A DNA stretch of 64,000 nucleotides, from the NCBI GenBank assembly GCA_938075305.1, contig CALJGV010000017.1, forward strand, positions 1 to 64,000. Direction: 5' to 3'. Below are positions 51,686 through 59,463 of the stretch, one piece after another (position 1 is the stretch's first letter; every line of letters begins with the position of its first letter). The position numbers and the translations under genes are program-made. Source of the DNA: an uncultured bacterium (GTDB lineage: Bacteria; Planctomycetota; UBA1135; GCA-002686595). Under the pieces are notes generated by a model. The model was not told where the DNA came from, did not search any database, and worked only from the letters and a program-made list of their open reading frames with translations.

Positions 51686-54238
51686 TCAGGACGCCAGCAG
51701 GGTCGGCGTCAGGGTCTCCCTGGCCGAGACGCCAAAGAGGCCCTCATGGACGTCCACGGTCGCCGTCTGGCCCGGCCGGAGGTCGTCCCGCAGGATCGCC
51801 TCGGCCAGCAGGTTCTGCACGTTGCGCTGGAGGGCGCGCTTCAGGGGCCGGGCGCCGAATTCGGGGTCGTAGCCCTCCTCGGCCAGGGCCTCGAGGGCGC
51901 CGTCGGTGAGGACCAGCTCGATGTCCCTGTCCGCGAGCTGGCGCGACAGACGCTCCACCTGCACGTCCACGATGCTGCGGATCTGGTCCCGCTCCAGGGC
52001 GTTGAAGGTCAGCACCTCATCCAGCCGGTTGATGAACTCGGGTCGGAAGTAGTCCTTCACCGCGTCCCCTCCCCGCAGGTTGCTGGTCATGAGGACCAGG
52101 GTCTGGGTGAAGTCCACGGTGCGCCCCTGGCCGTCCGTGAGGCGGCCGTCGTCGAGCACCTGCAGCAGCACGTTGAAGACGTCAGGGTGGGCCTTCTCCA
52201 CCTCGTCCAGCAGGATCACGCTGTGGGGCTTGCGCCGCACGGCCTCGGTGAGGACGCCGCCCTCGTCATGGCCGACGTAGCCGGGAGGCGCGCCGATCAT
52301 GCGGCTCACGGAGTGCTTCTCCATGAACTCGCTCATGTCCACGCGGATCATGTTTCGCTCGTCGTCGAAGAGGAACTCCGCCACGGCCTTGGCGGTCTCG
52401 GTCTTGCCGACACCGGTGGGGCCGAGCATCAGGAAGGCCCCAAGGGGGCGCGTCTCCTCCACCAGTCCGGCGCGGGCACGGCGGACCGCCTGGCTGATCG
52501 CCGCGAGGGCGTCGTCCTGGCCGACCACGCGGGCGCGCAGGCCGTCCTCCATCTGGAGCAGCTTCTGCCGCTCGGTCTCCAGGAGCTTGTCCGCAGGGAT
52601 GCCCGTCCAGCGGGCCACGACCCGTGCGATCATCTCGTCGTCCACCGCCTCGGGCAGCATGGCGCCCTCGGCCTGCACCCGGTCGAGCTCCACGGACGAG
52701 GCCTCGATGTTGGCCTCGGTCTCGGGGATCTCGCCGAAGCGCAGCTGACCGACGCGCTCGAAGTCGCCCGCGCGCTCCTCGCGCTCGGCCTCGGCCCGCA
52801 GCTCCTCCAGGAGGGCCTTGCCCGCGCGGATGGAGCGGATCAGGTCCTTCTCGGTGGTCCAGCGGGTCCGCAGGGCGCTGGCGCGCTCCTCCAGGTCGGC
52901 GAGCTCCTCGCCGATGGCGGCGACGCGAGCGGTGTTTCGCTCGGTGTCCTCGCCGGCGGCTGCCGTGCGCTCGATTTCGAGCTGCCGCTGGCGGCGCTCG
53001 ATCTCGTCGAGCTCCTGGGGCAGGGAGTCGATCGCGGTCCGCAGCTGCGCCGCGGCCTCATCGACGCAGTCGATGGCCTTGTCCGGCATGAAGCGGTCCG
53101 TGATGTGGCGGTCCGCGAGGCGCGACGCCGCGACGAGGGCGCTGTCGAGGATGCGCACGCCGTGGTGCACCTCGTAGCGCTCCTTGAGGCCGCGCAGGAT
53201 CGCGACGGTGTCGTCCACGGACGGCTCGTCGACCATGACCGGCATGAAGCGGCGCTCGAGGGCGGCGTCCTTCTCGATGTACTTGCGGTACTCGTCGAGG
53301 GTCGTGGCGCCGACGCACTTCAGCTCGCCGCGCGCGAGGGCGGGCTTGAGCATGTTGGCCGCGTCCACGGCGCCCTCGGAGCCGCCGGCACCGACCAGCG
53401 TGTGGAGCTCGTCGATGAAGAGGACGATCTCGCCCTCGGCCTCCTTGATCTCCTCGAGGACCGCCTTCAGGCGCTCCTCGAACTCGCCGCGGTACTTGGC
53501 GCCGGCGAGCAGGGCGCCGAGGTCCAGGGACATGACGCGCTTGTCCTTGAGTCCGTCCGGGACGTCACCGACCGCGATGCGGTTCGCGAGCCCCTCGGCG
53601 ATGGCGGTCTTGCCCACCCCGGGTTCGCCGATGAGCACGGGGTTGTTCTTGCGTCGGCGGGAGAGCACCTGGATCACGCGGCGGATCTCCCCGTCCCGGC
53701 CGATCACCGGGTCGAGCTTCTGGGCCTTGGCGTCGGCCGTCAGGTCGCGGGCGTACTTCTCCAGCGCGTCGAAGGTCAGCTCGGGGTCGGCCGAGGTGAC
53801 CTTGCGGTCACCGCGCACCTCCCCGAGGGCGGCCTCGATCCGCTCGGGCCCCGCGTCCCGCGCGGCGAACAGGGCGGCCACCTCGGGCGAGCCCTTCTCG
53901 GCGAGGGCGAGCAGGAGGTGCTCGGTCGACACGTACTCGTCGCCGCGCTTGCTCGCGGCGGCGTTGGCCTGGGTGAGCACCTCCGCGAGGGCGCGGGAGC
54001 CGGCGACCTGACCGCCGCTCGTCCTCGGAAGCCGCTGCAGCAGGCCATCCAGGTCGTGGCGGAGCGCGCGCGGGTCGACGCCGAGGCGGTCGAGGACCGC
54101 CGAGGTGACGCCCTCGGGTTCCTCGAGGAGCGCCGACGCCAGGTGGGCAGGAGTCAGCTCCGGGTGCCCCGCCTGGGCGGCGAGTTCCTGGGCGGCTGCC
54201 ATGGCAGCCTGGGAGCGGTGGGTGTATTGCGGTCGCAT
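51686..54238 (-). CDS. clpB: ATP-dependent disaggregase ClpB
   Basis: 850 residues from the ATG at 54238 (GAGG ten bases upstream on its strand), close to the usual ~860. N-domain ~1-145 with two ClpN repeats, NBD1 with Walker [10 protein letters not shown] and '[23 protein letters not shown]', the middle coiled-coil domain ~390-515 that distinguishes ClpB from ClpA and ClpC, then NBD2 with GPTGVGKTE, '[13 protein letters not shown]', '[14 protein letters not shown]' and '[10 protein letters not shown]'. With DnaK it dissolves aggregated proteins after heat stress. The 185 bases upstream contain hairpins, but no CIRCE element or sigma-32 promoter that I can defend. Confidence 0.97.
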   Translation of the reverse strand: MRPQYTHRSQAAMAAAQELAAQAGHPELTPAHLASALLEEPEGVTSAVLDRLGVDPRALRHDLDGLLQRLPRTSGGQVAGSRALAEVLTQANAAASKRGDEYVSTEHLLLALAEKGSPEVAALFAARDAGPERIEAALGEVRGDRKVTSADPELTFDALEKYARDLTADAKAQKLDPVIGRDGEIRRVIQVLSRRRKNNPVLIGEPGVGKTAIAEGLANRIAVGDVPDGLKDKRVMSLDLGALLAGAKYRGEFEERLKAVLEEIKEAEGEIVLFIDELHTLVGAGGSEGAVDAANMLKPALARGELKCVGATTLDEYRKYIEKDAALERRFMPVMVDEPSVDDTVAILRGLKERYEVHHGVRILDSALVAASRLADRHITDRFMPDKAIDCVDEAAAQLRTAIDSLPQELDEIERRQRQLEIERTAAAGEDTERNTARVAAIGEELADLEERASALRTRWTTEKDLIRSIRAGKALLEELRAEAEREERAGDFERVGQLRFGEIPETEANIEASSVELDRVQAEGAMLPEAVDDEMIARVVARWTGIPADKLLETERQKLLQMEDGLRARVVGQDDALAAISQAVRRARAGLVEETRPLGAFLMLGPTGVGKTETAKAVAEFLFDDERNMIRVDMSEFMEKHSVSRMIGAPPGYVGHDEGGVLTEAVRRKPHSVILLDEVEKAHPDVFNVLLQVLDDGRLTDGQGRTVDFTQTLVLMTSNLRGGDAVKDYFRPEFINRLDEVLTFNALERDQIRSIVDVQVERLSRQLADRDIELVLTDGALEALAEEGYDPEFGARPLKRALQRNVQNLLAEAILRDDLRPGQTATVDVHEGLFGVSARETLTPTLLAS

Positions 54239-54314
54239 GATTGGAGTACCTCTACTCGGCCCACGGAGCGCGGACCGGACGCTCCAAGGCGCAACGGTCA
54301 TGCCATCGACCCCC

Positions 54315-54331
54315 AGGCCCTGAAGGGGCCT
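54315..54331 (-). promoter_or_regulatory. Short inverted repeat in the clpB leader
   Basis: AGGCCC (54315-54320) pairs with GGGCCT (54326-54331) around TGAAG, 77 bases ahead of the clpB start. It may be an operator or mRNA hairpin, or chance in GC-rich DNA. Confidence 0.25.
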
Positions 54332-54377
54332 CCAGCGCCGGTCTCGGCGCCTCACAGCGCGCCGATGGCGCCATTGA

Positions 54378-54414
54378 GGCAGTGCTGGCCGCCATTTTGG
54401 CGCGCCAGACTGCC
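54378..54414 (-). terminator. Long hairpin after the DapA-like gene
   Basis: 54378-54393 pairs with 54399-54414 in 15 base pairs, one single-base bulge on each side, loop ATTTT. It begins nine bases past the DapA-like stop on the minus strand and separates that gene from clpB. Termination is the likely function, without a T-tract. Confidence 0.6.
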
Positions 54415-54423
54415 AGTCACGCC

Positions 54424-55338
54424 TCAGGAGGGGACCAGCAGCCTCGCCAGGGTCAGGGACCGCTCCAGGGCGGTGCGCTGGCGGGTGTCGAGGCGCAGGA
54501 GCGGCGCGCGCACGTCGTTCCGGGTGGCCTCGAGGGCTGCGAGGGCGCCCTTCACGGGCACCGGGTTGGTGGTGATGCGGAGGGCGTCCACGAGCGGGGC
54601 GAGCCTTCGCTCCAGGGCATCCGCCTCGGGGTCATCGGCCCGGGCCGCCTCGACGAACCGCGCCACCTCGCCGGGGACGAGGTTGCCGACCACGGTGATC
54701 GCCCCCTGGGCGCCGTTGCGCATCATGGGGCCGATCATCCGGTCGTCGCCGGCGAGCAGCGGGATGGGCAGCTCGCCCGCCAGGGTCCGGGCGCGGGTAG
54801 GCCGGCCGACGGCCTCGCAGTGGGCGACGACCTCAGGGACGCGGTCGACGATCTCCATGAGCGTCTCGGGCCCCAGGTCGGTTCCGGTCCGCTCCGGCTC
54901 GTTGACCGTGATGATCGGGAGCTCGCTGGGGAGGGCGTCGAGGATGTGGCGCAGGTGGGCGGTGACGCCCTTGACGTGCGGGAGGGCAAAAGGCGGCGCG
55001 CTCACGAGGAGCGCGTCGGCGCCCGCCAAGGCGGCGTTCCTGGCCACCTTCGCGGCGCGCTCGGAGCTCACCTCCGTGACGCCGAAGATCACCCGCAGCC
55101 GGTAGTCGGAGTTCTCCTCGGCGCCCGCGACCGCGCGGGCCACCAGCTGGCCGACCTCGTCCACCTCGAGGGACCAGCCCTCGCCGGTGGCGCCGCCCAC
55201 CACGATGGCGGTCGTTCGCTGGCGTGCCTGGTGCTGAACAAGCCGATCCAAGGCCGGCAGGTCGAGCACTCCGTCCCGGAAGGGCGTCGGGAGCGCCGTG
55301 ATTGCGCCGCTCAGGTAGGAGAGGTCGCCGTCGCTCAC
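54424..55338 (-). CDS. DapA-family TIM-barrel protein lacking the Schiff-base lysine
   Basis: 304 residues from a GTG overlapping the pdxJ stop (GTGA). Alignment by eye with E. coli DapA is clear through 'GATGEGWSL' (GTTGESATL), 'VNEPERTGTDL' (YNVPSRTGCDL), 'LLAGDDRMIGPMMRNGAQGAITVVGNL' in parts, and 'NPVPVKGAL'. Catalytic K161 of E. coli falls on C174 in 'VVAHCEAVG' (codon 54817-54819 reads TGC), and Y133 falls on V145. The first Thr of the GTTGE motif is Ala. A standard pyruvate aldolase mechanism is therefore not possible; a different reaction or a binding role is likely. It should not be annotated as dihydrodipicolinate synthase. Confidence 0.85.
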   Translation of the reverse strand: MSDGDLSYLSGAITALPTPFRDGVLDLPALDRLVQHQARQRTTAIVVGGATGEGWSLEVDEVGQLVARAVAGAEENSDYRLRVIFGVTEVSSERAAKVARNAALAGADALLVSAPPFALPHVKGVTAHLRHILDALPSELPIITVNEPERTGTDLGPETLMEIVDRVPEVVAHCEAVGRPTRARTLAGELPIPLLAGDDRMIGPMMRNGAQGAITVVGNLVPGEVARFVEAARADDPEADALERRLAPLVDALRITTNPVPVKGALAALEATRNDVRAPLLRLDTRQRTALERSLTLARLLVPS

Positions 55339-56081
55339 GGGCGTGCTCCCTCGATGAGGCGCAGCATGTCCGTGACGCAGCGGTCCACGCCGTCGAAGAG
55401 CGAGCGCGCGACCATGGCGAAGCCGATGTTGAGCTCCTCGATCCCCTCGATCGCCGCGATCGGGGCGGTGTTCTCGAAGTCCAGGCCGTGCCCCGCGTTG
55501 ACCCTCAGGCCGAGCGCGCGCGCGTGGCGCGAGGCCTCGGTGAGCCGCTCGAGCTCGGCAGCGCGGACGGCGCCGCGGGCGTTGGCGTAGGCGCCGGTGT
55601 GCAGCTCCACGAACGGCACGCCGAGGGCGGCGGCCGCGTCGAGCTGCAGGGGATCGGGATCGATGAAGATCGAGACCGCGCCGCCGGCCTCCGTGAGGCG
55701 CGGGATCGCGTCCCGGAGGCGGGGTGTCTCGCGGATCGCGTCGAGCCCGCCCTCGGTGGAGATCTCCAGGCGGTTCTCGGGCACGAGGCAGAAGGCCTCG
55801 GACCCGCTGCTCTCCGCGATGGTGAGCATGGAGTCATCGAGGCTGCACTCGAGGTTGAGCAGGGTCGTCACGGCCTCCCGAAGCCGGTGGATGTCGGCAT
55901 CCTGGATGTGCCGCCGGTCCTTGCGGAGGTGGCAGGTGATGCCATGGGCCCCGGCGGCCTCGCAGCGCAGGGCCCACTCCACCGGATCCGGGAAGGCCTC
56001 TCGGCGGGCCTGCCGGACGGTGGCCACGTGGTCGATGTTGACGTGGAGGCGGGGGATGGGGGCCGGCTCGTGGGTGCTCAC
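55335..56081 (-). CDS. pdxJ: Pyridoxine 5'-phosphate synthase PdxJ
   Basis: 248 residues from GTG 56081. Motifs: 'LHVNIDHVATVRQARREAFPDPVEWA' (segments), 'GAHGITCHLRKDRRHIQDADI', 'NLECSLDDSMLTIA', 'CLVPENRLEISTEGGLD', 'ELHTGAYANA', 'GLRVNAGHGLDFENT' and 'ELNIGFAMVARSLFDGVD'. PdxJ condenses 1-deoxyxylulose 5-phosphate with 3-amino-1-hydroxyacetone phosphate to pyridoxine 5'-phosphate in DXP-dependent vitamin B6 synthesis; all visible active-site His, Arg and Glu blocks are present. Divergent from rsmD over 60 bases and coupled to the DapA-like gene. Confidence 0.96.
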   Translation of the reverse strand: MSTHEPAPIPRLHVNIDHVATVRQARREAFPDPVEWALRCEAAGAHGITCHLRKDRRHIQDADIHRLREAVTTLLNLECSLDDSMLTIAESSGSEAFCLVPENRLEISTEGGLDAIRETPRLRDAIPRLTEAGGAVSIFIDPDPLQLDAAAALGVPFVELHTGAYANARGAVRAAELERLTEASRHARALGLRVNAGHGLDFENTAPIAAIEGIEELNIGFAMVARSLFDGVDRCVTDMLRLIEGARP

Positions 56082-56141
56082 CCACGAATCCTAGGGGCCG
56101 GGAGGGGCGGCTCCAACGGGGGGCCTGCTACTCTTCCGCCC

Positions 56142-56723
56142 GTGCGCATCATCACCGGACGATTCAGGGGGAGGCGCCTCGTCGCGCCCCCCGGAGAGGA
56201 CACCCGCCCCATGCTCGGGCGGGTGAAGGAGAACCTGTTCAACATCCTCGGGGACGAGGTCGTGGACGCGGAGGTCCTGGACCTGTTCAGCGGCTCCGGA
56301 GGGCTCGGGCTGGAGGCGCTCTCCCGCGGGGCCCGCCTCGTGCGCTTCGTGGAGCAGGAGAGCTCTGCGCGCAGGGTCCTGCGCAAGAACTGCGAGGCTT
56401 GTGGGGTCGCCGATGATGAGGTGGAGCACGCGCCCGGAGACGCCCTCATGGGGGACGCCTGGCGGCGCCCGGACGGCAGCCGCTGGGCCCACGTGGCCTT
56501 GCTGGACCCGCCCTACCCGATCTGGCGGACCCCCGGGGACCGGGCCACGATGCTGGCCGTGGTGCGGGCCGTGCTCTCCGAGGCGGTGGTGCCCGGCGGC
56601 GTGCTCATGCTGCACACCCACCCCAGTGACCTGCGCCCCGAGGACCTGGGGCTGTCGGACGACGAGAAGCCCCGGGTGTACGGGAACTCGGCGCTCTGGT
56701 TCCTCCGCGCTCCAGAAGCCTGA
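56142..56723 (+). CDS. rsmD: 16S rRNA (guanine-966-N2)-methyltransferase RsmD
   Basis: 193 residues from GTG 56142 ('MRIITGRFRGRRLVAPPG'); the long frame upstream is shadow of pdxJ. The SAM site is 'VLDLFSGSGGLGLEALSRGA' and the catalytic motif IV reads 'LLDPPYP'. 'TRPMLGRVKENLFNIL' is the family's RNA-contact block (RPTxDRVREAxFNIL elsewhere, here with LGRVKEN). It methylates G966 in the 30S head. Its stop is 21 bases from the convergent pilin-cluster stop. Confidence 0.93.
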   Translation: MRIITGRFRGRRLVAPPGEDTRPMLGRVKENLFNILGDEVVDAEVLDLFSGSGGLGLEALSRGARLVRFVEQESSARRVLRKNCEACGVADDEVEHAPGDALMGDAWRRPDGSRWAHVALLDPPYPIWRTPGDRATMLAVVRAVLSEAVVPGGVLMLHTHPSDLRPEDLGLSDDEKPRVYGNSALWFLRAPEA

Positions 56724-56744
56724 GGCCGCGGGGTCAGGGGGCGG

Positions 56745-58025
56745 TCAGGGACCGGGCGTGCCCGGCGTGGGGTCGAGGTCCGCGGAAATCGGACGCCAGA
56801 TGAGCGTCTCGAGGGCGAGGACCTCCTGTTCGGACTCGTACAGCAGGGACTCGTCGAAGTGCAGGCGAGAGCCCTCTCCGAAGTTCAGGCTGCGGGCGAT
56901 CAGGCTGCCGAACAGCTCGAAGCCGGCCGGGATGGTGATCGAAGCCTCGGGCGCGTAGATGGCGGCGTGGAGCACCGTGTTGGCGTTGAGGCTCACCGTC
57001 GCGGGGTCGGCGCCGCTGTCGGTGTCGCCGGCGATGAAGACCTGGAAGTCCCGCGCGGCCTCGCTGGTGGTGCGTACGGTCGAGTCACTGCTGATGTCCC
57101 AGTCCCCCGAACTGTAGACCTCCACGGGGCCGTTGGAGCTATCGATCACCAGGGAGCTCCCTCCGCCGAGGGCGAAGTTGGACATCACGATCTGGGCGGG
57201 GCCCTCGATGGTGAGGGTCGAGCCGGCGCTGGCCGAGACCCCATCGAAGCCCAGGAGGCCCGGGCCAAGGGTCGCGTCCCCGGTGACCTCGAGGGGGCCG
57301 CTCGAGGCGACGGCGGGGGGCTCGATGGGCGGGAAGGTGACGTTGTCCTCCAGTGACTCCCGGTCGCCGGTGATGACCACGTTGGAGCCGTTCTCGAGGA
57401 TCGAGCCGTTCTCGCCGGTGATCGCGTCCCCGTTGATGAACGTGTTCGCGCCGAGGATCACGTTGCCGTTGGACCCCACGCCCCCGTTGCCCCGCGACGC
57501 CTGGGATGCGAAGGCGCCCAGGGTGGGGTCGTAGCTGTTGGTGGTGGATCCCTCACCCACCAGGAGCCCGTCCTTGCCGAACGCGGCGTACTGGAAGAAG
57601 CCGACCGGCGCGGTCGAGAAGACGCACTCCTGTCGCTTCCGCTCCCCCTGGGAGGTGCCCGTCGCGATGACCTGGTAGCGCCAGGCGTCGAGGCGGGTCA
57701 CCTCGGCCCAGTACCGGGAGGTGGCGAGGATCCTGGGGGCCTCTTCGGCCCCGACGCTCACGGTCTCGCCTTCCTCCGGCTCGATGAGCCGGGAGCGCAG
57801 CAGGATGAAGGCCTCGTCGATGCCGGACTCGGCCGCGAAGTAGGCCAGCTGTGCGGCCCCCTCGGTGCGCCGGCTGTCCGAGATGGAGAGGTCCACGCGG
57901 AGCATCGAGCTGCCGAGCCCCGCGAGGACGAGGACGAAGATGATGACCGTCACCAGGACGGAGCCCGTGCGGTTGCTGCCTCCGGGGTTGGAGGGTCCGC
58001 CGACAAGTTGGGTGGAGAGCTTCAT
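56745..58025 (-). CDS. PilX-like prepilin-associated protein with large beta domain
   Basis: 426 residues. A helix at ~21-43 ('GSVLVTVIIFVLVLAGLGSSML') with short basic leader resembles PilX N-termini, and the next helix continues 'AQLAYFAAESGIDEAF'. From ~150 a long Gly/Asn/Ser-rich beta region follows ('GKDGLLVGEGSTTNSYDP', 'GSNGNVILGANTFINGDA', 'LHAAIYAPEASITIPAGFELFGSLIA' in parts), like DUF7305 surface domains. Likely a minor pilin or pseudopilin component exported by a type IV pilus/type II secretion machine. Last gene of a three-gene unit; the start shares a base with the upstream stop. Confidence 0.8.
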   Translation of the reverse strand: MKLSTQLVGGPSNPGGSNRTGSVLVTVIIFVLVLAGLGSSMLRVDLSISDSRRTEGAAQLAYFAAESGIDEAFILLRSRLIEPEEGETVSVGAEEAPRILATSRYWAEVTRLDAWRYQVIATGTSQGERKRQECVFSTAPVGFFQYAAFGKDGLLVGEGSTTNSYDPTLGAFASQASRGNGGVGSNGNVILGANTFINGDAITGENGSILENGSNVVITGDRESLEDNVTFPPIEPPAVASSGPLEVTGDATLGPGLLGFDGVSASAGSTLTIEGPAQIVMSNFALGGGSSLVIDSSNGPVEVYSSGDWDISSDSTVRTTSEAARDFQVFIAGDTDSGADPATVSLNANTVLHAAIYAPEASITIPAGFELFGSLIARSLNFGEGSRLHFDESLLYESEQEVLALETLIWRPISADLDPTPGTPGP

Positions 58026-58690
58026 CAGTTACGCAGGAGGATCGAACTCCGCAGGGTTCGTTGGATGGTCTCTTCGTGGCCGGGGGGGCGCTGCTCCAGG
58101 GTCACCGTGACCTCGAGGGCGGCGCCCATTCGCTCGATGGCGAAGCCGGACTCATCGATGAGGCCGTCGCCGTTGTCGTCCACGCCGTTGAAGGTCTCCC
58201 CCTCGGCGTACTCGGCGAGGCCCCGCGCGAGGACCCGGCGGTTCTCCGTGGGGAGCCCCACGTCCTCGATGAGGACCAAGATCCCCTCGTCCACGAGCCC
58301 GTCGCCGTCGTCGTCCGCTCCGTTGTTGGACTCCGCGGGGTCGAACTCGAAGCGCAGGGTCCTCGGCGCCGTCGTGACCGTCGTCTCGCCCTCCCAGCCC
58401 ACGGCGCGCACGTAGGTGAGCTCGGTGACGCGCTGGCCGGGCTCGATCGCCGGGGAGAGCGAACTCGCGATCGCGAGGGAGAGCTCCTTCTGGATCCCCC
58501 CGCTGGTGAGGCCCGTCCGCAGCTCCATGGCGCTCACGGTGGTGCCGCGGCTGAAGGCGTCCTTGCTCGCCGATGAGAGCGTCCCGACCGACGACAGCAG
58601 CAGGGCGAGGAGGGTCAGGGCGATCAGGATCTCGATGAGCGTGAAGCCCGCGCGGTCCCCCCCGGACGGTTGGCGGTGGGGGTCCTTCAT
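58025..58690 (-). CDS. Prepilin-like protein (PilW-type) with DxDxDG metal-binding loops
   Basis: 221 residues from the ATG at 58690. The type III signal 'AGFTLIEILIALTLLALLLS' has Gly at the cleavage site, Phe +1 and Glu +5. Two loops, 'GADDDGDGLVDEG' and 'NGVDDNGDGLIDES', are calcium- or metal-binding motifs of the MopE/thrombospondin-3-like kind. The remainder is beta-rich. This fits a minor pilin/pseudopilin, with metal loops possibly stabilising the tip. Coupled to both neighbours by overlapping start/stop codons. Confidence 0.85.
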   Translation of the reverse strand: MKDPHRQPSGGDRAGFTLIEILIALTLLALLLSSVGTLSSASKDAFSRGTTVSAMELRTGLTSGGIQKELSLAIASSLSPAIEPGQRVTELTYVRAVGWEGETTVTTAPRTLRFEFDPAESNNGADDDGDGLVDEGILVLIEDVGLPTENRRVLARGLAEYAEGETFNGVDDNGDGLIDESGFAIERMGAALEVTVTLEQRPPGHEETIQRTLRSSILLRN

Positions 58691-59289
58691 CGTGGTGAGA
58701 TCAGCGTGATGACCTGGTGCTGGATCGGGCGGCCCTTGTGCTGCCACTCGAGCCGGACGGCGACCGGGAGCAGCGTCCCGTAGGCCGTCGAGACCTCCTC
58801 GGAGACCCCGGCGCCGATGAGCGCGGGCGCGACGGAGAAGTCCGAGGACTGGAAGTCGGGGTGGATGGCGCCGGTGATCGGGTCGATCGGGAAGATGACG
58901 CGGCCCACGAGGCCGTCGGGGTCATCGGCCCTGGGCGAGAGCCCCTCGACCTCGAAGCCCGAGAGGGTGAACCCGTCCAGGGGCGAGCCCACCGGATCGT
59001 CGAGGGGGTCGTCGTTGTGGAAGGCGAACACGGCCTCGCGCGGTTCGAACGCCGAAAGCCGCGTGAGGGCGCGCCGCGCCTCCTCGCGCGCCAGGGCGCC
59101 CTCTCGGTTGGCGCCGTTGAGCTCGGTCGCGGCGGCGAACAGCTGGAGGAAGCCCAGGGCGCCGATCATCAGGATCGACGCGGCGATCACGAACTCGATG
59201 AGCGCGAAGCCGGCGGTGGAAGGGTGGCGACGCGGCGTGCATCCCCGGTGAAGGGGCATCACGACGTGGTGCTTGGACGAATGAGCCAT
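58687..59289 (-). CDS. Prepilin-like protein (PilV-type)
   Basis: 200 residues. The N-terminal leader is long (~27 residues) and ends in 'TAGFALIEFVIAASILMIGALGF', a prepilin peptidase site with Gly(-1), Phe(+1) and Glu(+5) but A in place of T. The rest has 'GANREGALAREEARRALTRL' helix and a beta-rich tail ending 'HQVITLISPR'. The leader length is unusual but within range for PilV-type minor pilins; the true start could be the ATG further in. First gene of the three-gene pilin unit; divergent from the methyltransferase gene across 174 bases. Confidence 0.82.
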   Translation of the reverse strand: MAHSSKHHVVMPLHRGCTPRRHPSTAGFALIEFVIAASILMIGALGFLQLFAAATELNGANREGALAREEARRALTRLSAFEPREAVFAFHNDDPLDDPVGSPLDGFTLSGFEVEGLSPRADDPDGLVGRVIFPIDPITGAIHPDFQSSDFSVAPALIGAGVSEEVSTAYGTLLPVAVRLEWQHKGRPIQHQVITLISPR

Positions 59290-59463
59290 GGTGCGGCGGA
59301 GACTTCTCCGAGCGGAGAGGGGAGGCCCCGCATGCCCGTCATCGACCGAATCGAGACACCGCTCCGATGGTCCGCCGTTGATTCCTTAGCGTGTCACATT
59401 CGTAGACCGCCCCATCTGCGCCCCGCTAGCGCGCCGCCTTGCTCCCCTCCGGAGCGTCCCGAC

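Noticed and set aside
54239-54423. CIRCE or heat-shock promoter before clpB
   Set aside because: No TTAGCACTC-type inverted repeat and no convincing sigma-32 boxes. Only GC hairpins are present.
51368-55105. 1245-residue plus-strand frame spanning clpB and the DapA-like gene
   Set aside because: It crosses two well-defined minus-strand genes and has shadow composition. ClpB on the other strand is unambiguous.
54424-55338. Annotation as dihydrodipicolinate synthase (dapA)
   Set aside because: The Schiff-base lysine and the Tyr of the proton relay are replaced by Cys and Val, so the standard reaction cannot be claimed.
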